A stretch of DNA of 64,000 nt, from assembly GCA_036417435.1 (NCBI GenBank), contig CM070904.1, positions 60,334,408 through 60,398,407 on the forward strand. The letters run 5' to 3'. The DNA is from Inia geoffrensis (taxonomy: Eukaryota > Chordata > Mammalia > Artiodactyla > Iniidae). Positions 1-10,135 of this stretch are shown here, piece after piece (the first letter of the stretch is position 1; each line of letters opens with the position of its first letter). Below the pieces are notes generated by a model. It was not told where the DNA came from. It made no database searches and saw nothing but the letters and a program-made list of their open reading frames with translations. The translations under genes and the position numbers were made by a program.

Positions 1-299
1 CATGATGAACAATGGCATCCCTCACTAAAACTGGGGATTTAAGAGAAACCAGGAAGAGAAGGAATTAGGTTCAGTTTAGACATAGATCTGCTGTCATAAG
101 GTTCAGTTTACACATAGATCTGCTGTCATCTGCTGGGCTGGAGAAGTGGATGGGGATCTTTATCAATGGCATGGGACTGAGTCCGAGGGACAGATGGCAC
201 CAGCCAGGAAGAGACTGTAGAGTAAGAAGAGAGGCAGGCCTTGCATTGGTTCCCAAGGAAACAACTTTTTTTCCTTCTTTTCTATATATATTTTCAGTA

Positions 300-430
300 T
301 TTATAAATTTTATATCATTCATTCATTCGTTGGCTGGGTGCCCACTCTGTGCCAAGCACCGTTCTAGGGTGGGTGATCCATGCTGATTAAAACAAAACAA
401 CCTGGCTCTCATAGAGTTTCAATTCTAGAC
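300..430 (-). mobile_element. L2 3' end fragment
   Basis: Antisense L2 tail: CATTCATTCATTCGTTGGCT, CCACTCTGTGCCAAGCACCG and TCTCATAGAGTTTCAATTCT. Confidence 0.7.
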
Positions 431-439
431 ATATATATT

Positions 440-1280
440 TATTCATCTCTTTAGAAGTTTAATTTCTTTTCAAAAGGTGGGGGATATTATCAGTTTAATT
501 TCCCCACTCTGCTACAACCCAAGGAAGCAACTTTTAAGAAAGGGGCAGAAGAGGAGGAAACTAAGAGAATGAGGAGAAATGGTGGCAAAGAAGCGAAGGA
601 AGATGGGAACAGCAAAGTCACATGCTACAAATCAGTTATAATAACAGATAATCATTGGATTAAATAACAGGGAGCCATTGGCGACCTCGGCATTAGAGAG
701 GTGGCTGAAGAATTAGCGGGAGATAAGGAAGTAAGAGGGAGCAGAGACAACCCCTTCAGTAAGACCGATGCCAACGGGGAGGAGAGAGGCAGGGCAGTGC
801 TGGAGGAAGCTGATCACAGTTGCATTGGCTCCAAAGTGATGATCAAGATGACTCTGACTACCATGAGGATTGGGCAAGGGAAGAGTTCAGGAAACAGACA
901 CACTCAAATTCTTCATTCTTAGAGATGTTATCGTTTAAACTCAAATAATAATTCACTGTAAAGGGGGAAGCTCTTGGTACATCTTTCTTTTCCCAGTCTG
1001 GATAGAAAAATGTCTTTGCCTAAAGAGAAGTGATGCAGAAAAACTCCTGGGAGAAAGCCAAATACTCACATATTCATGGGGAAAGAAAATAGCAACACAG
1101 TAAAGTCAATCATTTGGAAAATTTTCCACATAAATACCTTCAGCCATTTGAGGTAGCAGCTTTTCTCCAAATTAAACTGTTGCTATGAAAGTCAATGTCA
1201 GGAAGTGGCAAAACTCAATAGTCTTTAAGCTCTGCACTGAATTCCCAAACAGGAATCCTAGGTTCTTCTCTCAGTCTGTT
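440..1280. other. No recognised feature
   Basis: AG-rich sequence with short frames only. Nothing assignable. Confidence 0.5.
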
Positions 1281-1442
1281 TTATGCTCCTTGAGTTGACG
1301 AAGGTTGAGAGTGCGGCAGAGGCGGCCTTTTCCACTCCTCTTGGGGAGGAGAAGCATCATACTGTTCAAAAGCAACAGCTGCTGCAGAATCAGGCACAGC
1401 ATTAACAATAATCGGAAAAGGATTTTGTTTAAGCCTCTGGAC
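1281..1442 (-). other. Exon-like open segment with splice-acceptor-like start
   Basis: On the minus strand a pyrimidine-rich tract followed by CAG (ending at 1443) precedes an open stretch reading VQRLKQNPFPIIVNAVPD, then SAAAVAFEQYDASPPQEEWK and RPPLPHSQPSSTQGA, with a TAA stop at 1281-1283. The composition (Pro, Ala, Gln, Ser; several CpG) differs from the AT-rich surroundings. I do not recognise the protein. It does not match the recalled C-terminus of CCDC148, and joining it to the phase-2 end of the 40 kb exon would shift it to a less protein-like frame. It could be a terminal exon of another minus-strand transcript, a fragment of a processed pseudogene, or chance. Confidence 0.25.
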
Positions 1443-2550
1443 CTGAGTGTAGTTGAAGGGACAAGAAGCTTTCATGTAGAAATGGAGAATTTTTGTATAA
1501 TTTTGGATAATTTTTATGTGTGTATTGCACTCTAAGAGATGAGTATACAAATGCAAATGGTTTGGAAACACCATGAACTTCAGTAACAGTCTCCCTTTGC
1601 TTTAGTGAAACTTCAGTAAGAACCGGGCAAAATATTAAGTACAAAATCTTGACCTCCCTCCTATCTGGAGACACAGGTAACTTCAGTCTAAAAGGAAGCT
1701 ACAGCAAACAAGAGAGGAAAAAAGACTTCAGAATAATTGCTGATAGTGGGAGGTTCTACAGTTTTTGTTTGTTTTTAAACTTAAGCAGTAAATAAAACAG
1801 CATTAACAACACATCTTAATTAGATTACTCTAACCAGTATGGAACTCCCATCAAAAATGTTTCAGGGAAGTAATTTGCCCTACTGAATTAGAGGCAGTTT
1901 CTAAACAAATCTGCTACTTCATTTTTAGGTGATGTGGCTTACTCAACATTGAACAAGAAATCTTTAACAGGCACACACTGGAGGTGCTATTGCCACAGGG
2001 GTTTGAGCAGCAGCAGCATGGTGAACCTGTTTCTGCCTGCTGGGAAATCCAGTTTTGGCTTAAACCCCACTCAGAAAGTTTTGCCCACCAAGCAAAGAGA
2101 ACCCCTCCGTGAGCTCTAGGGAACTCCAACAGGGAAGAGTGCGCAAATCAAAACATAGGCAGGCCAGGTGGCAGCACCTGTCCAAAGGTGGAGGTCTGGG
2201 GGAGAGGAGGTGGAGAAGCCAGCCCAGAGAAAAGAAGGGAGATAACATAACCAGTGCCGGTATCGCGCCTCTAACCATCCGGGTGATGAGACTCGACTCA
2301 GTGGGTGTTCTGGCTAAGGGCCTAAGCAGAGACCAGTTCCTGCAAATGTAATGTGAATCCTGATACAAAGCAGTGACATCCTGGTACAGATCAGCATGGG
2401 ACAAGAACAAAGAGGATTCACAGAGAACCCGCAGAACCACAAGGAGATGAACTCACGCCAGTCGCACAAAAAGATACTATTCTTCTGGCTCAGAGCGCTT
2501 ACTGGTTCCTTTGTGCCGTGTAAAGGCAAGTTCCTATTGGAACTCCAGTC
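1443..2550. other. No recognised feature
   Basis: Includes a GC-richer patch at 2100-2350 with two or three CpG and overlapping short frames, but no family, splice structure or repeat I recognise. Confidence 0.45.
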
Positions 2551-2690
2551 TTTGATTAATTCAATTAGTCAACAGAGTTACTTGAGCACTTACTATGTGC
2601 CAAGCACTGCCCCAGGTGCTCAGGATAACAATAGTGAAAAATAAAAACCAGACAAGATTCCCCCTCTTAAATCTTACGTTATTTGTGGTT
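2550..2690 (-). mobile_element. L2 3' end fragment
   Basis: Antisense L2 tail: TTGAGCACTTACTATGTGCC, AAGCACTGCCCCAGGTGCTC, AACCAGACAAGATTCCCCCT. Confidence 0.75.
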
Positions 2691-2809
2691 TATTCTATAT
2701 AAGCATGCTTAAATTAACATCCTAGTAAAATACATTAAATTGTTTTAATAAATTATTTTTGAATTTATCACAAAGTCCTAAATTAAAGAGCTCCTTCTTA
2801 TATTGCTCT

Positions 2810-2975
2810 AAGGTGACAATTCTCAACTGTGACTATCTTTGGAATTATCCGAACTTAGAAAATGTTCTGATGCCAGGGCCCCACACCACTCTAATTACAT
2901 CACAATCTGGTTCTGGGGCTCCAGCATTGGTATTTTGTTACAAGTTACCCAGGTGATTCTAATGAACAGTCTGGT
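2810..2975. mobile_element. MER5-like DNA transposon remnant
   Basis: CAATTCTCAACTGTGACTAT, ATGCCAGGGCCCCACACCAC and TACCCAGGTGATTCTAATGA. A second MER5-type element directly left of the first. Confidence 0.6.
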
Positions 2976-3004
2976 CTGAGTGCAGCACCACCTGGCCCCT
3001 TGGG

Positions 3005-3182
3005 TCCCTAATTTGCGCTAATGTCAGGATCACCTGGAGGGCTTGTTGAAGTGCAGATTGCTTGATTGCCTCCAGAGTTTCTGATCCAGAAGCAGTGAGG
3101 CGGGGTCTGAAAATCTGCATTTCTAAGAAGTTCCCAGGTGATGCTGGTTCTGCTGGTCTGGGGACCACACTTTGGGAACTAC
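3005..3182. mobile_element. MER5A-like DNA transposon remnant
   Basis: AATGTCAGGATCACCTGGAG, AGAGTTTCTGATCCAGAAGC, CTGAAAATCTGCATTTCTAA, CCCAGGTGATGCTGGTTCTG and CACACTTTGGGAACTAC. Typical hAT-Charlie non-autonomous element. Confidence 0.8.
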
Positions 3183-3373
3183 AGCAAAGACAAATATTTT
3201 GATTAGAGGGACTCTACCTGCCTACTGTTAACAAGACAAAACCAGATACAAATTACTACCCAGATAGGGCTTCTTATTTATGGTTGCATGTGCTAAACAG
3301 TTATATGCCTCAGGACTGACCCACACTAGAAGTTCCTGCTTTCACGCTACTGACGTTCAAGAGCAGAATCCTT

Positions 3374-3756
3374 AATTTGTGTCATATTTTAGATTCCACG
3401 TATAAGTGATGTCATATTCCACTGTATATACATATATATACCACATGTTCTTTATCTATGAAATAGAAAGAGACTCACAGACATAGAGAACAGGCTTGTG
3501 GTTTCCAAGCAGGGGTGAGGTGGGGGAGTGTTGGATTGGGAGTTTGGGATTAGCAGATGCAAACCATTATATCGAGAATGAATAAACAACAAGGTCCTAC
3601 TGTATAGCACAGGGAACTATATTCAATGTCCTGTGATAAACCGTAATGGAAAAGAATATGAAAAAGAATGTTTATGTATATGTATGACTGAATCACTTTG
3701 GTGTACACCAGAAACTAACACAACATTGTAAATTAAGGGTCCTTCAATTTTAAAAA
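3374..3756 (+). mobile_element. 5'-truncated L1 3' end with target duplication
   Basis: Contains AGATTCCACGTATAAGTGAT, AGACTCACAGACATAGAGAA, GTACACCAGAAACTAACACA and a short A tail, as in artiodactyl L1 3' ends. Flanked by AAGAGCAGAATCCT (3359..3372) and AAGAGCAGAATCTT (3757..3770). Diverged more than the L1 at 44430. Confidence 0.9.
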
Positions 3757-3770
3757 AAGAGCAGAATCTT

Positions 3771-5079
3771 TCAACCCCATCCCACCCCCATGACCCTAAC
3801 ACACGTGGATGACAGGTTCCCTCAGTGGCAGTGGTCCGCCCCGGCTTGGGTCAGTGTCAGTGATGGGCAGTTGCAACAATGGCTGTTACTGAACCTCTTT
3901 CTTTCCCTCCAGTGGACAAAACACTGGTGTATCCTGATGACGGTTGAAAACCTCAGACTCCTGGTGATATTTAAAGGGTCTACTCAGTAAAATCAAAAAA
4001 GGAAGAAACAACTTGAAAGCATTTCCGCTATGAGCCACTTCCCTTGGGGATAGTTCTTGCAACTCCAGGGGTGTAAATATTTTTCATGCTGGAAGTGAAA
4101 ACCCATAAATAAGAGTCATGTACATTTTCCTGTTGGTTGTAATCAGTTCCAACCTAGCCATCTGAGTTCACCTGAGTTAGAAATGCAGCGATATAAACAG
4201 CTGTGAAACAAGGACTTAAACCTGGGAATCCAGAATATAGGACAAGATGTGAGGAGAGGGTTACTGAAAGAATGTTGCAAATATATTAGCCCTTGCCTCA
4301 AGTTAGTGCAGAAAGACATTTCTGCCACATATATCCTCCTCTTTTCGAACTACTCCTAACCATTTCCATCTAGTTTTCAGTAATCCTTTTATACCCTCAC
4401 ATAGCCTCAAAAATTTCCTAGAATACTCCTTTCCAATAGCATTTCAAGTAGGGTACAAGAAATAAAAGATGCATTGTCTATCGGGAATTAAAAGCAATAA
4501 TAAAAGCCTGTCTTTTTTCTTTTTAATCACCATGCATCAGCAACTCTAAACAAAGTTAGTGATAAAAACTCCCTCCACTGGAGCATGCAGCCCCATCTCA
4601 CTGACTCTTGGTTGCTCCTTTCAAATGTTTCCCTTAACTGAAAACCAGTGCTTCCCTGGTGATCCTACTTCCATTGTTACCCTTTTACAATGGTGAGGGA
4701 AGAAGGCTAGCATTTTCCTGGCTCTCCAACAATTCCAGAAAAGTTTTATCCATTGACTTGGGTTAGACCATCCTCTTTCTAATAGGGTTCTTGGGATCAA
4801 CTACTGGCTTCCCAGGTCACTGCCTGACATTTCCTGAGGGTTATTCAAAACTCCACTCTTACAGTTCCTTGATTCCCCAGCAGCATTTGCTTCTCCCCTG
4901 CTTCAACAGCCCACTCCTTAGACCAAGCTTGGAGCTTCGCATCACCTATTGAAACGGTGGGTAATCATTATCAAATCCATTTCACCTGCTTTCACTAATC
5001 AAGGTCATTTTTAAGACTTGCATGTTCTCCAAGCTGCACGGAGCCTATACAATAAGATGTTTACCTGAATTGCTTTTTG
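3771..5079. other. No recognised feature
   Basis: Ordinary intron-like sequence; no repeat or coding signal identified between the L1 end and the probable LTR. Confidence 0.5.
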
Positions 5080-5529
5080 GGAACTATGAGTCAGCTGTGT
5101 CTAGCTCAGCTGAGCTGGTTAAGACTGGATAGGACCACCAACCCTCCAAATGAGCATGCACGAGTGTCCGCTAAGTGACCTTTTGATGTCAGAGAGCTGA
5201 AAACTCCACCCTCAGATCGTGCTAAGCATCTCCATTTTTGAACATGCAGAGGCCTGTAGCTTAGTTACACCTGAGCAGAACAATGATTGCTGCACCTTTT
5301 TCCAACCAACTTTCCCCATGCTCCCTACACTTCAGACCATCCTGCTGCTTTATTCTTTATCCCACAAATACCTGGAGCCCCTTGCCTCTGGGGAGGGGGC
5401 TCTGAGACTTGTTCTCCTGTCTCCTTACTTGGCTGCTTAGCTAATAAACGCTCTCTTTGCTGCACACCTCTGGCTTCTCAGCGTTTTGCCTTGCTGCCTG
5501 TCAGGCAAAACGAGCCTGGTCTGGGAACA
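5080..5529 (+). mobile_element. Probable solo LTR, family unresolved
   Basis: AATAAACGCTCTCTTTGCTG (5443..5462, with a polyadenylation-type AATAAA) followed by CACACCTCTGGCTTCTCAGC and an end CTGGTCTGGGAACA has the layout of a retroviral LTR R/U5 region. The left edge is uncertain; GAGTCAGCTGTGTCTAGCTC near 5090 may be close to it. No coding retroviral sequence adjoins it. Confidence 0.5.
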
Positions 5530-5714
5530 CCATTTCCCTGCCAAAATTTTACACTGAGGGATTCTGTTCTGACTCCAGTCTCTAGGGTCACCACATATAC
5601 TGATGAAGGCTGCATGCTGCATAACTCTAGGAATGGACTGCCTTTCAACCTCCCATCCTTTTTATGTTCACCCATTTAACCTTACTCAACCTGCTACTGC
5701 TTTAGCTTATCAGG

Positions 5715-5820
5715 CTCTCCATTTCTCAACAATATTTATGAACTATGAACTTTGTGCCAGGCACTGGGCTAGGTCTTTCCCTCATGAAGTTTACTGTCAT
5801 TCTACCTCTTCCTTTTCTCC
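5715..5820 (-). mobile_element. L2 3' end fragment
   Basis: Antisense L2 tail: AATATTTATGAACTATGAAC, TTTGTGCCAGGCACTGGGCT. It abuts the plus-strand L2 piece at 5840. Confidence 0.65.
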
Positions 5821-5839
5821 CAGGCTATGAGGCACAATC

Positions 5840-6660
5840 AGATTTTACTTAATTCTCTCTCCAGATCGATGGGCATATCGCTTCAAAGGCATTATCATTA
5901 ATATTCTTTTATTGTCTTCTTTTCTTTCCACATCTGCTCTGACAATTTCCAACCCTCATTCTTTATTGAATTTATTACATATTTGTGAGGTTTGAACCTT
6001 ACTTAGACATTTAACACTCCTCCAGAATGATTTTATTTACCCCAGCTGCTTGATAGTCTCCCTCTTAGCAGAGAACCTCACCTCCTACTTTACTGAAAAG
6101 AAAAGGCCATAAGCGTTCACTTTCCCTACCATGCTTTGTTCACTTCCAATCTTGTCAAGACTCATCTTTATTCATCCTTTCCTCCTTAAACCTGGGCTCT
6201 TAATACCATAAACCTAGTCGTCTCTAGGTCCTTGCTCCAGAAGTAAATCTTTTACTTTCCTATTTCTTCAGTCCTTCTCCCCTCCATGGTTCCTTTTCTT
6301 CTGCATACAAACTTCTTCAAATGCGGAAAATACATATCTCTCAACTCTCTCTTTTCAGCTACCATTCTCTTTTTCCCTTCCCGGAAAGATTTCTTAAATG
6401 GAGTAGCCATACTTTGTCTCTAATTCTTTCAGTCTGATTTAGTCCCAAACCCCCTGCAGTCTGGCCTCTGGCCTTTCCACTCTGTGGAAACTGCTCTCCC
6501 CAATGCCTCCAAGTTGTAAACTCAGAGCCTTCTTTTAAAGCTCCTCTGACTTGACCTAACAATGCCTGGTACTGATGACCACCTCCTTCACAAATGCACA
6601 TCCTATTTCTGACTGCTTTTCCTCATATTTTACTGGCTCCTCCTCATCTGTCCACCCAAG
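5840..6660 (+). mobile_element. L2 LINE, decayed ORF region
   Basis: Plus-strand CT-rich sequence. TTTACTGAAAAGAAAAGGCC, TCTGCATACAAACTTCTTC, CCTTTCCACTCTGTGGAAAC and TGCTCTCCCCAATGCC follow the recalled order of the L2 ORF2 region. No frame is open over any useful length. Confidence 0.55.
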
Positions 6661-7499
6661 TTTCCAACACAAATCCTCTTTTTAAATCCACAATTTAAAA
6701 ACATTGTCTGGGAAATATGACTTCAGCTACAATCAAGGCATGAATAGCTGCAGCTTCCAACTCCTTCAAAGCCCCAAATCCCTTGATCTTTTATTTCTTC
6801 TCTATGTAATTTCAGGATTGACTTCAGTTAAGTCCCTCAAATGTAATTATATTACAGTGATAGTTAAATGCACAGCTTCTACCTTAATGGGCATCTGAGC
6901 TTGGTATAGTGTTGACATCCTTTTTGTGAAAACTTAGGAACAAATCTAATGACACACGGCTAAGTAGAAGTCTGGAATTTCTCCCCAGATCCTCTTAGAA
7001 ATGAACCACCGTGGCACCATGGGTACCATGGACAGGGCCAAGATTCTGCCTAGCCAATTATTTTGGGTTCGCTCTAATCCAAAGGCTGAGACTTATGTTC
7101 CCAATGTTTAATACTTTATAACATGGCTGCAACAATTTTAGCCTGAAATATTTATAGTACAGTTAGTCATTTCAGCTACTTAAAAATCATAGAATGTATA
7201 ACTTTGAGCAATATAACTTCTTGGAACAAAGAAAATTTTTTATGTGCTTAAACAACTGACTGGGCACACAACATTTAGGATTACTAGCTATAAACCATTT
7301 TACAAATCGGAGATATCTTCCAAAAATAATGACTTTAATATTAGAAGAGTTGATTTTTTTAATCCCTGCTTTCTGATAGTAATTGTATAGGGCTACTGCC
7401 TATTATGGTCAAATTAGATTTTAATAATTAGACCACACTGAGGTAAACATCTGTTGTTTTTTTACACTCTAGCATCAACCTAGTAACACCAATCCCATT

Positions 7500-8030
7500 C
7501 AAACTGCCTGACCTCATTCCACGTAGGTCTGTTGAAGGCTGTCATCAAGAATCCCCCCACCTTTCCTCGTATTAGGGGTTTACATGTGACCAGATATGGT
7601 TATAGTAGTATATTACAAATAGGACCACAGTGATTGGCCCTCAGTGAGCACGTGAATTCAGCTGAGCCAACTGGAATCTTTCCCTGGGGATTTATATATG
7701 GATATTGAAGAAGAAAAGTTTTCTCTTCTCTCTGAAGTTACTAACCTTGAATCATGTGATTAACCCTGGAGCTGCCTGTAGCCATGCCTCCCTCTCCTTC
7801 TGCCTCCCCAGACACATGAGGAAGTCCGTTTCAATGTGCAAACAGGTACAGAGTAAATACGTAGAGAGTGAGAGGAACCTGAAGATGCCATTTGAGTCCC
7901 CGAGGCAAGACCCACTTCTGGATTTCCATTCACGTGAATCAATCCATTCTCTTTTCTGCCTAAGCTAGTTTGAGTTAGGTTTCTCTCAGTTGCTTCTGAG
8001 GAATCCTGACTAATAAACATATCTTCTATT
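7500..8030. mobile_element. Probable ancient repeat, class unresolved
   Basis: The right end GAGGAATCCTGACTAATAAA and the moderately GC-rich body (CCTGGAGCTGCCTGTAGCCA) resemble the 3' ends of old mammalian LTR/LINE repeats whose consensus ends in a CCTGACTAATA-type motif. The segment at 27120..27635 ends comparably. Confidence 0.35.
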
Positions 8031-8479
8031 TATAAAGGAACACTTGCCTTTTTTACTCTCTCTAACAGGGGAGCACATACAGAGCTGTTCCAAGTGGTAA
8101 TCAGTTCATTTCCCAAACTGATGGCCCATGGAATGTTAAGATCCCACAGGATGTTAACATGTGTGCCATCAAAAATGTGTTGCATGTTCCAGTAAGTTGA
8201 GGAAAACTAAGATAAAGTGAAATAAGTTTCTTTATAGTAGGATCTCTCAAAATATTTATTATGATACAGTGGTATGCATTATGAATTTCCAAAAGGAGGA
8301 CTTAGTGTGCTAATTTCCCCAAATTATCTGGTAATAGAAACTTTTTCCATAGAAGCCGGTTTGGGAAATGTTCCTTGCCTTTCCATGAACAAGCAGAGAT
8401 ATTCAAGTAAATGAACCAATGGGCATAAACACAAATACACTTATTGGTTTGTATTATAGTTATTTGTTTTCACATGTTG

Positions 8480-8610
8480 CTTCTGTTGGACTGCATTTCC
8501 TGAGTATACTGGCTATGTCTTAATTGCCTTTGTATCCCCGATAACTAGAATAGGGCCTAAAACAGAAGGTATGCACCAATACATGAAAGACAGAATGAAT
8601 GATGAATGAA
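8480..8610 (+). mobile_element. L2 3' end fragment
   Basis: CTTTGTATCCCCGATAACTA, GAATAGGGCCTAAAACAGAA and a GAATGAATGATGAATGA tail. Confidence 0.65.
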
Positions 8611-9393
8611 TTTCTAAAGCTATGGAAAGCACCCAATTGAACTTCCTAAGTAGAAGGTAAATGACAGGATATGGGAGTTGATAAAATAAAAAGTTAAGAA
8701 TAAATTGAATACACACTTCTCCATTAAGCCTGTCAAATTAGACAGTAAGTATTCCTTTGTAAGGTATTTAATCATTTAAGGAGTGAAGAGAAGTTGAATT
8801 ACTGGAAAACAAATCAGGTGTCCAGTTTCTTTGGACAATCAGGAACCATTGATGCTAAAGGGCAAACTCAAATGACATCCATGGAGCAGACTTGCTGGTA
8901 CTGTGATTTCGGAGGGGCAGCACAGGAAAGAATCATCACATGTTGGCTTGCAGGAATTATTTATTATGAACTGAAATTTAAAAGGTTGCCCAGGCAAATC
9001 TGCATTTATTTGCCTAATTGCTTCCTTACATTCATTTATTCAATGTATTCATATTAAATGCCACATACATGAATGTATAAAAATCATAGTCTGCAAAACA
9101 TAGGAAAAGCCCAGAGCAGCTGGAAACATCTATCAAGTAGACAAGAGCAGAGCCTATATCTGGATTTTTGAGCCTATATCTGGAGCTTGCCATTTGCCAT
9201 CATATGAGTTCACTAAGAAAAGACATCTGTCATTTGACACTAATTGGGTCGTTTGCACAGTGACTCTTGAACTCACAAATGGTTTACGGTAGATAAAAAA
9301 TGGTTTATGGTAGTTTAACATCACAATTTATATGTATTGCATTTTAAAAATCTTTAAGATGCTACATAATCATTTTATCCGCTGTATAAAAAT
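8611..9393. other. No recognised feature
   Basis: AT-rich; contains a small local duplication (GAGCCTATATCTGGA twice at 9150-9184) and nothing else notable. Confidence 0.5.
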
Positions 9394-9403
9394 GGAACTT
9401 GTG

Positions 9404-9622
9404 GGCTTCCCTGGTGGCTTCCCTGGTGGTGGTTGAGAGTCCGCCTGCCAATGCAGGGGACACCGGTTCGTGCCCCGGTCCGGGAAGATCCCACATGCCC
9501 CGGAGCAGCTGGGCCTGTGAGCCATGGCCGCTGGGCCTGCGTGTCCAGAGCCTGTTCTCTGCAACAGGAGAGGCCACAACAGTGAGAGGCCCACGTACCG
9601 CAAAAAAAAAAAAAAAAAAAAA
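9404..9622 (+). mobile_element. CHR SINE (short cetacean type) with duplicated 5' end
   Basis: tRNA-derived SINE with a 22-base A tail. It is flanked by a perfect 10-base target duplication GGAACTTGTG (9394..9403 and 9623..9632). The head carries a 12-base tandem duplication of CTTCCCTGGTGG, replacing the usual CGCAG that follows in sister copies. The 3' half is the short form ending in GTACCGC. Confidence 0.93.
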
Positions 9623-9948
9623 GGAACTTGTGTTGGTTTATCTCACAATATTAGAAGCTATCTTTAAATTCTTCCCACTTAGGTTTGTAAAGAAAAAGAA
9701 ATGATTTAAAGGTAAAAAAAGATAAGCATGGGTGATTAGTTTTATTGGAGCTTTTTTTTTTTTCCCTCTGAAGGATTCTTAGAAGATACATACAATTTCT
9801 GACAACCCAAATTTCAATAAGAGTGTTTTCAGAAACACAAATACTGAAAGAAGAATTGCATGAGTGTGGAACTTTGAAAAGTCACACTAATAAAATATAC
9901 CACTGTGTTATCGAATCATAATATTTCAGTCTGGTATTATCTCTTTTT

Positions 9949-10117
9949 TTTTTTTTTTTTTAGCGGTACACGGGCCTCTCACTGTTGTGGCCTCTCCCGT
10001 TGCGGAGCACAGGCCTAGCCGCTCTGCGGCATGTGGGATCTTCCCGGACCGGGGCACAAACCCGTGTCCTCTGCATTGGCAGGAGGACTCTCAACCACTG
10101 CGCCACCAGGGAAGCCC
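9949..10117 (-). mobile_element. CHR SINE, internally deleted copy
   Basis: Minus-strand SINE with its T-run at 9949-9961. Compared with the copies at 28650 and 33690 it lacks about 40 bases between the GCGGCTAGGCC region and CTGTGCTCCGC. Flanked by the near-perfect duplication CTGGTATTATCTCTTTTT (9931..9948) and CTGGTTTTATCTCTTTTT (10118..10135). Confidence 0.92.
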
Positions 10118-10135
10118 CTGGTTTTATCTCTTTTT

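Noticed and set aside
2100..2350. CpG-island promoter
   Set aside because: Only a few CpG and a short GC-richer patch; no start-site features and no gene beginning here.
5287..5679. 130-codon plus-strand frame
   Set aside because: It crosses the end of the probable LTR and is better explained by LTR sequence than by a gene.
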